Assembly (NCBI RefSeq): GCF_021730395.1
Contig: NC_069361.1
Span: forward strand, 56,706,501-56,770,500
Length of the DNA: 64,000 nt
Source: Mercenaria mercenaria
Lineage: Eukaryota > Mollusca > Bivalvia > Venerida > Veneridae
Direction of reading: 5' to 3'
In this document: piece after piece, positions 37,607 through 48,045 of the stretch
How the letters are laid out: each line of letters starts with the position of its first letter
Numbering within the stretch: position 1 is the first letter of the stretch
Notes under the pieces: model-generated
Databases searched by the model: none
Seen by the model: the letters and a program-made list of their open reading frames with translations, nothing else
What the model was told of the DNA's origin: nothing
Made by a program: the position numbers and the translations under genes

Positions 37607-40600
37607 AATATCTATACTAAATTTCATTGGATTGGAAAATGATTAAGGACAGGTTTTCTTTTAGTGGCCCTCTGTTAAATTTAGGTTGGATTAATCATTT
37701 TATTTAGAAACCTACTCATAAAAAGCATATTTATTTTGACCAACCGCAACATCTTGGATAAAGGTTATAACGAAAAAGTCAGAGGAATCCAACTGAAAAG
37801 GACCAATGTAATATTTGGTCATCCTTGCGCTTTATTCTTTTAAACACTACTCACAGAACGTTTTATATTAAATCTGCCAGATCGAGGTTTACGTGGAATT
37901 CCTTTCAGTTTCATTCGTCTTAAACAACAAAATGTTTAAGCATGTAGAAAATTAAGAAGGGATAAAAAAATGTTAATTTTAGAAATATTCAGCATAAAGT
38001 GATGGTTCTCATCTTTCACTGTGTAAAAATATTTGAAATTCCCTTCAGTTGCCTTAATTTTTAAGCCATAGAACAAAAAATAAGTACAAAAAGGAGATAA
38101 CTTCACTAACTACTCAGAGCAATGATTTGGTTATTGAGTTTTTCAATTTCTTTCATTAAAATGTATAAGCATAATATGTAATAAGGCACTGCCTCCATCG
38201 GGAATCGATCCGACTTCAACTCATCCCATAACATTTGAAAAGAACTGTCTAATAACAGCACGGAAGGACACATTTGTAAAATTCGATTCGGTATATCGCA
38301 TGTTACCGTAGAGGGATCGATCCCGATTTTCGTCGCTACGCGCAGCATCGATTCCCTATCAATGTAAAGGTAGATTTTGGATTAAAAACAACACTGTCCA
38401 TATTGTATTGTATTGCAGGTAATTCCCGCTTTTTGGAAAGGCGCACCCTCCAGAGAGGTATATTTATTTATATGAACTGTGATCACTGCTAAGCCCGCAC
38501 GATCATGCTTATATTATCGTTTGATTCTTATGGTTCTCCTGCATCACTGAACTCGATCAAAAAGGTTGTCAAGTATAGAAGTAATGTTATACAAAAATAT
38601 TTTCTGTATTGAAACGTTTTAATGAAGAAAAATCATAATCATCAAACATGTTATAGGTGCTTTTATACCATATATCCATAGTTGTACTGATGTGCAAGAC
38701 GTTGCGGTTCGGACAAGTTTTGTGGACGCTTATTAAGCACAAGGAAAAGGCGTATTCTTCCAAAAAAATCCGAAGTCAGACGCTCTGTGCACGTGCCGGA
38801 ACTACACATTTTTCAATTCGATAGTATATATCTCATTCGGTATATCGCATGTTACGTATACCGTAGAGGGATTGATCCCGATTTCGCAACGAAAATCGGT
38901 AGGATCGATTCTCTATATTACTGACACACGGATATTATTAGTTGCCTAAAATTTCGACAGTGGATCGAAAGTCCGTGGCTGAGTCCGTGGCTTACATTCT
39001 AAAATGTTGATAAGATGTGAAAAACTAAGTGCAAGAAGGAGATAATTTTATAAATATTCAACAGAAGGTTATAATTCTTCTTTTTTATTTTATTTTTCTT
39101 ATAGTTAACGTCAAATATGATACAATTTTAAACGAAGTCCTTTGCACATATTACTAAACAACTCATTATAATTTCGCAAAATATACTCTACCTATATGTA
39201 AACGTGACCCAATTTGTCTGAAAAGTACATCCACTTCATTTGAAAAATAACATCAAATATATTCTCTCGAATCCCTAGAAACCTCGCCGTAAATGTTATT
39301 ATGCAAGCACCCTATAATTGTAATCAATGTTTGCATTTAAATGGCCAAGAAACAGCCCATAAATCTCTATCTTTATTGTTGACGAGACGCATGTGTTTAT
39401 CTGGAAATAATCCACAATTAAATTAAATCAAAGATGAGACATTAGTTATGCATGTCAGCCTTCATAACAACGGTTGTATTGAGTTTTTGTCTATTTTAGA
39501 TTATACGAATTTCAACATTATTTTTTTGTTCTACTACTGTCTGACATTTCCACTGCAGATGAAAGAAACATTAGAAATGTCTTCATTTTACGTTTTATTC
39601 TGTCCAGTACCACCATTAAAATATATATAAATATCTCTTTTTCACTTTATGGCCAGTAGGCCTATATTGAACGTGTCACCGCTTGCCAAAAGGAAAGATC
39701 ATTTGGAATGAGAAACTAAGAGGTTACAGCAGGTTAGCGTATGTAAATTATATTCATTTTAACCTATTTAATCTAAGCTTCCTGCATTGAAAATTAAAAT
39801 AGCCTTGAAAATCAAGGATTTCAAGAAGAGCACTATTTCTAATTTCTCAGTAGTTAGGAGAATAGCTTAATGCCAAAATGTTTTCAGCATGAATCACGAA
39901 ATAATATATTAATGATTTAGAAAAACAACTTCTCGTGTTACACCTACATTAAATCATTTTCGATGCTTGTACTTTTTATTTAACACATCCAACGAAGACA
40001 TTGTAAGAAAAATCAAATACAACATATTCGCCGAGCTGTGAACGTCTACTGTTATTGTAGTCCTTTGTCAAGACAGGAAGGTAATTACGGACTAGGAAAT
40101 TAACTGTCCTGGACACAATGTGCTCTTGATACTGCTTAATAGATGACGATTTGAAGACATAATTATTATATCTCCACACTACATTTTACATTATGAAATA
40201 CGTCTTTTGGTCATAAAATTAAATACAGTAAATAAAAAGGCCAAGAGTTTGAAGATAATGCTAATGAAATCAAAACAGCAATTACCTTATATATAGAAAT
40301 TCCAATGATTACAGTAAATAGGATTTGTCACAACTTACAAAATAATGTTAATATAGATATCTTGCTTAGCAGCAAAATGTGGATTGCATGTTTTGTCGTA
40401 GTTAAATATCAAGGTCTTGTCATTTAGATATAGACCAAAGTAGCATTTTGAATTTAGATATAATTAAAGAAATTTATTTGAGAATTCCTCCACCACCACC
40501 AGAGCAATCTTAGTTCACACGATTGAATGTGCATTTTTCGACTTTCGCCTGTTTTTCAAGTACAATTCCTTCGTTCAGTATAATTAAAACAATTCCAAAA

Positions 40601-40882
40601 GAAGTTATATTAATATATTATTGTAAAGCAAGCCTTTGTCCTACCAATGCTTTTTAGCTTTCAACAAGTTAACGTCGATAGAACATTAAAATCCGTCTTC
40701 CACATAAGTCGTTTTTTTTTACATTTACTAGTATAAGTAATATAACTTTATTATCCATCGGTTTAACTTATATATTATATCATATCCCCCGCAAATAAAT
40801 TTAAGAGACTGACCTCCAGATCGTATAACAAAGAAAAAAATAACGAAAATAATAAGATTTCAAGAAGTCATTGCTATATTTC
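37607..40882. other. AT-rich DNA with short internal duplications
   Basis: No gene supported. 38288-38360 (CGGTATATCGCATGTTACCG, TAGAGGGATCGATCCCGATTT) recurs at 38838-38918, and CAAAAAGGAGATAA near 38088 recurs as CAAGAAGGAGATAA near 39030, so a local segment has been duplicated and shuffled. 40050-40410 is related to 32915-33090. Confidence 0.4.
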
Positions 40883-42794
40883 TTAAGGGGACGCATATTG
40901 CTACATTCACAGTTCATACAGCAATGCGGAACGGGTGCATATTCAAGAAATCGATGGTGGGAAAATAAAAAACATATTCCTAAACTGATATAATACTGAT
41001 GGACACCTGTAATATTCAGTATTTTGTGGATAAGGATGTGGTACTATGAATGTAATAGGAAAACAGAGGTGTTTGTGATAGTACATTCAACACAAAATAT
41101 TAAGCTTTTGTATAAGGAAAAAACAGGTTTTTTACAATAACAGTGTTCCAAATAATGTTGAAGGGATGAGATTTTCTTTCTAACACACCAGGTTTGCTTA
41201 AACATGTAAAAATTTAACGCCACGTCAGTTCATCTCGGGATGGACGCCATATTTCTCATTGATACAAAAAGTAAACAAAAAAATCAGAGTGGGATTAGCG
41301 TTGCAAGGGCATAACATGACATTCTACACAATGAATACCTTAGAACAGATATCTAAGATGCTACACAGGTCAGGCGGGTTAAATGCATAATGTCGATCAC
41401 TTGAAATTCATCTTGAAAAGGTGGTTAATTTTAGTTTGTTTACATGGTTTTTAATTTTCCCACGACTTCTCGGCGATTCACTGCAAATGTATTACTGCGC
41501 CGGACGAAAGGTAACTCTAATAAACAACGGGAGACAACTTAGGTGTCAGCACGTGTACGATTTTTTAAAAAAAACATGTCGATGATTATAATTTCTTATC
41601 AAATAATGAATCCTATTCAGATATTCGTCTTTAATATTAGAAAATTATTAATTTCTGTGGACATTTGTCAAAAAATATTACCTACAGTGGACTACTTTGC
41701 GCATCAAACTGCTTTCCGCTTCAGTTGTGAGGCACTTCCGTTATACTTTTGACAACAATAACAAAACACAAAATGAATCAATAAAGTCACTAATAAACCG
41801 ACTGCTACTTAAATCAGTGTAAGTAAAGTTGTTGTTACAACATTATACATGTTCGTTACGTTATGAGATAAAGTTTATCTTGAACTGCATAATCCATTAA
41901 CTACGTTTACATGATATTGCATTTACAATTTATTTGACCCCATTTTTTTACGTGAATGACAGCATTCTCGTGCAACTCGTGCAAACAGAGTTATGAAAAG
42001 TATGGTGGAGGATTCAAGGACAAATTATAAATGACATTAAAATGAGGATAACTGTATATTCGTCCAGTTTTGATCATTGACATTCCTGCTGTGTATTAGT
42101 AATTTTGTGAACAAGATTAGAATGTTGCTTTTGCACATATACACATTGATTGGACCTCTCAACCAAATTTCATACCTTATTTTAGGGATTTTTAAGACAG
42201 TACATTTTCAAAAGTTTGTTGAATGTGCTTTGATATTTAAGTGCATTGTAATTCATGAATACCAAGTTAAAAATTAATAATGGCAACATTTCTAGGCCTT
42301 TATTGTAAGCCACTAGACTTCTGTAATGATAAATGTTTAATGTATTAAGGGGAATATACTCTTTTAGTTTTGTAATGTGGCATTCCTTGACCACCGTATC
42401 TTTTTTTATGCACTACTTTGTAAACAAACTAAATAATGTGTTTTAGCTCACATATGCCAAATGAAAAGCAAGACAGTGAACTTATTTCACATTCTTTCTT
42501 TAAATTAGAATCTGTAGGACATTGATAAATGTTTGGACAAAGTGAAGCACTACTATTTTCGCACCAAAAAGTCTTAATTGTTGACATTGAATGTACACAA
42601 GAAGTCTTATGTAATTCAACAATAACTTTCTTGTTTCAGTTTTTCTCATTTTTATTTTAGTGAGCAATCCTTTGTGTACTTATAACAGTTGAAACAGTAT
42701 TCATTTCATTTACCAAAACCTTGTACTTTTTTGCAGGTAAATTTTATAATACCCCACCCACTTTTTTCTAATTTCAAAGTATGCGTCCCCTTAA
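40883..42794. mobile_element. TTAA-flanked non-autonomous DNA element, 1.9 kb
   Basis: The ends are perfect 11-bp inverted repeats, GGGGACGCATA at 40887 and TATGCGTCCCC ending at 42790. Each is bordered by TTAA (40883-40886 and 42791-42794). This is the signature of TTAA-targeting families such as piggyBac or Kolobok. No transposase frame is present; the 69- and 70-codon frames inside have no domain. Both ends and the flanks are exact, so the copy may not be very old. Confidence 0.7.
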
Positions 42795-42951
42795 GAAGGC
42801 TTTGAAACTTACTTAGTGACAAATTACACGTGATTTAGTTTTGTTTTGTTTTTTTAAATAATTTTGCCATTCCAAATTGAAAAGAAACGCTTGTCCCGGC
42901 GTACCGAAGGTAAACTGCCTTGATTACAGAGCTTTATATAAACAGTCTTTA

Positions 42952-43026
42952 AATTGGTGTAGTGGTCAATATAGCTGGAAACCTTTCTATTGCCGAGACA
43001 TTCCGGGTTCGATTCATGATTTAGCA
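42952..43026 (+). pseudogene. tRNA-like sequence (SINE head or decayed tRNA)
   Basis: Box A-like TTGGTGTAGTGGTCAATA and box B-like CCGGGTTCGATTC lie at about tRNA spacing. The stems between them pair poorly and the acceptor ends do not match. No SINE body or tail could be followed downstream. Confidence 0.5.
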
Positions 43027-43199
43027 TTATTCAAAATTGATAATGTTTGACTTAACTTCAATTTTAAAGAAATTTCATCTTTAGCCAAAATCTAGAGTCC
43101 TGTCCCTCCAATATCCAATACACAAAAGTCTGCCCAGTGACATTTGATATTATTTTTCATATCTTCGGTCTATATTTATATATTTCAGAATGAACATTT

Positions 43200-43202
<3 letters not shown>

Positions 43203-43237
<35 letters not shown>
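43203..43237. repeat. (CT)n microsatellite
   Basis: An uninterrupted CT dinucleotide run of about 35 bp. Confidence 0.95.
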
Positions 43238-43240
<3 letters not shown>

Positions 43241-43357
43241 AGGAATGCAAAATTTATATAACATAACATGAGCTGTTGTAAAATATATAAGAACTTGTAA
43301 AGATCTATATTTTAGTAATTTCCTATTAGATACACGTGTTTTTTCCGCATATCAGAC

Positions 43358-43430
43358 GGCCGCGTGGCCTAATGGATAAGGCGTCTGACTTCGAATCAGA
43401 AGATTGCGAGTTCGAGTCTCGTCGTGGTCG
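43358..43430 (+). tRNA. tRNA-Arg(TCG)
   Basis: A complete 73-nt cloverleaf identical to the copy at 11410-11482 but on the plus strand: anticodon loop CTTCGAA, box A TGGCCTAATGG, box B GTTCGAGTC. The acceptor stem pairs throughout with two wobble pairs. A T6 terminator (43436-43441) follows within 6 bp. It is probably functional. Identity with a copy 32 kb away, against decayed siblings, suggests recent duplication, gene conversion or purifying selection. Confidence 0.92.
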
Positions 43431-43441
43431 CACTATTTTTT

Positions 43442-46400
43442 ACAAATAGGTAACTTAAAGTTTTTATCAATAATGCAATTGTTACACCTTTTGTCGATTT
43501 GTCGATATCCATATTAGTTTATAGTGCAAGTCATGTTGAACTTAAAGAGAAACGACAATGTTTGTGATATTGATACTAACCATGCATATAGTACACTATT
43601 GCTCTGAACTAGTAACATTGTATGTACATGTATTATGATAAACCACGGGTTAGGTTTCATTTCAACTCATCCATTTCTAGAAGAATCATGCAGAAATATA
43701 TCGGAAATAATAACCGAAAGATTCTGCTCTTATTTGGTCAACTTCTTTTTCCTTATTTTCAGAGTCAGATTATATGAGTAGAACGGCTTTGTGTGTTTGC
43801 TGGCCGAGCTCTTATCTATACAGAAGAATACTTTATAATTCTTATCTATACAGAAGAATACTTTATATTTCTTTATTATAAAACATTAGAGGAGCTCTCT
43901 AAAACTTTTACCGCCCCTCGTAATTGTGGAAAATGAATGTGTTTTTATCAACAAGTAAAATGACTGAAATTAAGAGACACTTCTTGCTCTAACTTTTATG
44001 CTTTGCGTATTGCCTAACCGAGTTCTGTCCTATGCGTAGGAATGTTTTATCTTTTTATATAAAAAAATAAACTTTAAAGGAGTTTTCCTTAAAAAGGTTT
44101 CATCGTCCCTCGTATTTGGTGGAAAATGAATGTGTTTTGTCAATAAATGATATTCTTATAGAACTATTTGACTCTCAACAGAAAAATTATCAAATAGTCA
44201 AGGACATATCATAGTACATCGAAATACAGACAAAATTTTGTCTGAAAAATATCCAAAGATAAAAGAAAAAGACAGATTTACAAAACGTTCGCATCAGATT
44301 CGTCTGGGGAAAAACATAAAATGTTTAAACGTCAAGAGACAATAAGTTTATCTTGTTTTGCTTGTAACATTTGCCTCTGCTGGCATGCATTATCTCGATG
44401 ACATTTATCTATATGACCTTAGGGCATAGTATTTTTGCAAATCTTGGTTATCATGTAAATTAGCTTTGAATTCAAGATAGCATCCTAAATAATGTCCTGT
44501 CACTGTAACAATCATCACACAATGTTGGCATTCTACCTCCTGTAAATCGATGTTCGCAATAGCTGTCACATTTGTCACACACGGCTGTGCGAGTTTGGAT
44601 GGTTGGACTTGCCATGGTTGAAAACTCATAACAATAGCCATTATGATAGTAAATTAACCAAGAGCTATTTTGATGTTATACCATTCCAATAAATGTTATA
44701 TTGATGCGCTGCCCAGGAAGGTAAAAACAAAGCAGCCAAGTCGCATACATTTACTACGTACGCGCCTGTTTTTATGTAGTTTCTCTAATACCTATAGAAA
44801 CCTCAATTCTACGTTTGCATGCAACTGTTTAAAGGTGCTTTTTCGTTTTGAAATGTCATAATTCGCTCATTACTGCTGTGATATATGTCTTGGATGATGC
44901 TCACCCAACTGTAAACGTTTTGAATGGCATGATGTAATGAAAATCATATCTAAGATAAACATTTTCTTTTTCTTTTTTTTTTTCTCTTTTATAAATTAAT
45001 AGATCAAAAGAACAATACTTGTTAGCAATATAGATCTCCAATATCAAATAAATTATCTGTCATTCAACATTCTTCAACAACAGTTTTATTTATGCAGTCG
45101 CAAAAATTGTAATGGTCAAATACAGGTAAGTCTGGAGGAAAATTTACACCACTTTTGCATGTCAATTACATATGCCTCTTCAAAAGTTGTTATGATCGTA
45201 CTGGACGTCAACAATATAGAGAATAACAGACTACTGTCTTTGATATCAATGTCGAGGTTCACCTCACCCCTTCCGCCAGTATCTGCCGAACCTGATAACA
45301 TTAATATTAAAAGGCAGTTGTCTGTTATTCTATTTATCACGAAACTCATTTAACCTGTCTAGAACAACAGATGTCTTCATCTCTATTTCGTAAAAATTGA
45401 CGTCTGAAGCCAAAACTAAATAAATTCATATTTTACGGATTTGAATATTTCACCCGCTCCTGAAACATCTGAATATTTCACTTCCAGTTCCAGACTGAGT
45501 CAGAGCGACTTTAAAGTTTAATCTCTAAATTTACACTGTTCTAAGAATTGTAATTAACAGAAACACTTGCTTCTACATAATGAAATATAGATGCCCTAAA
45601 TTAGGCATAAATCAAGAATAAGTATAGTGTCAAGTGTATTGAAAACCTTTCCAAAAATCGATCCATGTAAACATGAACATTATACAATGACTTCATTATG
45701 TGCTATTTTCTGTACGATGAAAGTGGAGACAGGCATAGTTTAGGAAATTACTAGTTGAGATTACAAAACATGTTTAGAAAAAAGTCGTGCAACATTAAAT
45801 CTGGACACTGTAATAACATTCAATCATGTAAAAGCTAGTCCGTCAATATGGAAAGAGCTTAAATTAATTTTGATACTGAAAAATATCAGTCCAGTTGCAT
45901 AGTAAAGCTAGTTGTATGATAAATCAGTAATCTACCATAATCAACTAAAACTCTTTCCAACAAAAAAAATATACTCCGAACGGAACTAGAAACAGAGAAT
46001 CCAAATCGCCCACTAACCTTTACGGTATAGTCAAAGCCAATCTCTTCTCTCCCCATTCAGTGTACAAGCCCGTATTTACTGTGTAGTGTTTAACAAACAC
46101 TGGTAAACATAGTTTGTAACCATTAAAATAAGTCGTTATATCTAGATTCTATATATTTTCAGGCAGAAATTTTATCTTGTTAAGACGTTTCTTTTCAAGT
46201 CAAATTAGACCAGACATTCTTATTCCATCTTTTTGGTAGTTTATTTACGTGTCTAGGAATCTCAGTGGCATGCCATGAATATTTATGTGACAGTTATTTG
46301 ACATTCTAGTCGCAAAATTATCTGTTACGGTATGCAAATCTATCTAGAACAATTATGGAATTTGACTGAAGTTAGCTGAGGCACGATACGTACTATATTT

Positions 46401-46556
46401 TGATTCTCATTCTAACTAGAATAAGATACGGAATGTAAATTCGTCACGAAACTTGGTATTTTGCTGGGGTATATTAGTTGGTTGTTTGTATATTTTAACT
46501 CTCAAAGGCATTGTAAAGGTCTGGTGTAGTTTTTCAGGTAACGTTCTGATATGAGA
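43442..46556. other. AT-rich DNA, duplications, no confirmed gene
   Basis: A perfect 31-bp tandem duplication (TTCTTATCTATACAGAAGAA...) lies near 43807-43870. The block 43795-43950 recurs in diverged form at 44015-44150 (both hold CC(C)CTCGTA.TTG.GGAAAATG and AATGTGTTTT.TCAA). A 47-codon frame with paired CxxC motifs (44472-44615, -) is discussed separately. 44365-44435 is a diverged relative of the 107-bp block at 51290-51396. 46071-46390 is an old copy of 57830-58085. Confidence 0.4.
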
Positions 46557-46766
46557 AGTTCGGGCCCAGCTCCGGTCATTATATGAGGAAGCATTCAGTT
46601 TGATTGGGGATGATCGGTGGTTCTACCTAGATACTAGTCTAAAACTCTAGTGAAAACAGTATGGAGAAGGGCACATGGGGTCTTCTCTAACATAAACCCT
46701 GAATAGTGGCCATATGACCTGATCTGTGTCGGTGAATAAAAACCCAACTAAATTAACAAATAAACA
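46557..46766 (+). mobile_element. tRNA-derived SINE, 5'-truncated old copy
   Basis: Aligns with the body and tail of the 17573 SINE: ATGAGGAAGC, GATCGGTGGTTCTACC, GGGCACATGGGGTCTTC, GTGGCCATATGACCTG, TGTGTCGGTG and AAACCCAACTAAATTAACAA. The head is reduced to the box B region (GTTCGGGCCC). The tail lost the GCGACGTT segment. No target duplication was recognised. Confidence 0.8.
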
Positions 46767-47499
46767 ATTGATTGTACACAACTTATCTGCGCTTCTCAAT
46801 TTATGTTGTAGTTTTATAAAGAACGAAACTACTCAAAAACTTTAAGTGCAAACTATCGCCTACCGGTTGACTCAACCGCTCTTGAAGGTATCGTAAGAGT
46901 CTCAAAAATACTGAACCATAGCCTGCATAATATGTACCAAATGTGGAAAAACTTTTAAGTGTATGGATTAGAATCAAATGTTATGATTTCAAGAGAAAAT
47001 TCCCCTAATTACAAAGGATACAAAAATGTACTACATGTATGAGCTTTGTATTTCAAAATGCACTTTGAACTCTCAGAACATTTTGTTTTCATTTTGATAC
47101 GTTTGCTTTTCTCAACAAATATTTTAATTATGGCTTTAAGTTAATTTAGATTAAATAGTTTTTCACATCAAGTTTTTTCACACCAACAGTATCTTATAGA
47201 TCTTCCTATACATGTCTGAATTCCTTGTCGTACTTTCGTAACACGCAATTTTTGTGCATATCTGCAATAAGTGCTTAAGATTATATGAAATCAAGAATAG
47301 ACATTTTGTTGAAATGCACATCTTGGCAAAGTTTCTGAATTACTTATTATTAACGCTTCTATTGGTAATACGAAATTTAGTTAAGGATGTTTGATCAAAT
47401 TTTTTCTACAATTAAGAACTTTTCATACCCTGTGAGCTTGAAGAACAGTTGTTTCTAAGACATATAAGAGCAGAAAATGCACAGGTCACCGCTCTCGTT

Positions 47500-48045
47500 T
47501 TTTAGCTTTTTTTTTCTGATCGCTCGATGTCCGGCGTCCGTCGTCTGTCGTCTGTCTGTCTGTCGTCTGTCAACATTTAGCTTGTGTATGCGATAGAGAC
47601 TGTATTTTTCAACTGATCTTCATGAAAGTTAGTCAGAATGATCACCTTGATAAAATCTAGATCGATTACGAAAATGGGTTATCTGGGGTCAAAAACTAGG
47701 TCACTAGGTCAAATCAAAGAAAAACCTTGTGTATGCGATAGAGGCTGTATTTTTCAATTAATCTTCATGAATTTTGGTCAAAATGATTACCTTGATAAAA
47801 TCTAGGCCAAGTTTGAAAATGGATCATCTCGAGTCAAAAACTAGGTCACTAGGTCAAATAAAAGAAAAACCTTGTGTATGAGATAGAGGCTGTATTTTTC
47901 AATTAATCTTCATGAATTTTGGTCAGAATGATTATCTTGATAAAATCTAGGCCGAGTTTAATAATGGGTCATATGGATTCAAAAACTAGGTCACTAGGTC
48001 AAATCAAAGAAAAACCTTGTGTATGCGATAGAGGTTGTATTTTCA
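47500..48045 (+). repeat. partial tandem-array element (second left end)
   Basis: CTGATCGCTCGATGTCCGGC starts the same left region as the element at 48046 and is followed by a GTCTGTC simple repeat and about 3.5 units of the same ~145-bp repeat. It then runs directly into the complete left end of the next element. Either two elements are nested, or an array expanded across a left terminus. Confidence 0.7.

Noticed and set aside
45116-45353. Frames open on both strands as a decayed gene exon
   Set aside because: Both strands are open in the same place and neither shows a domain I can name.
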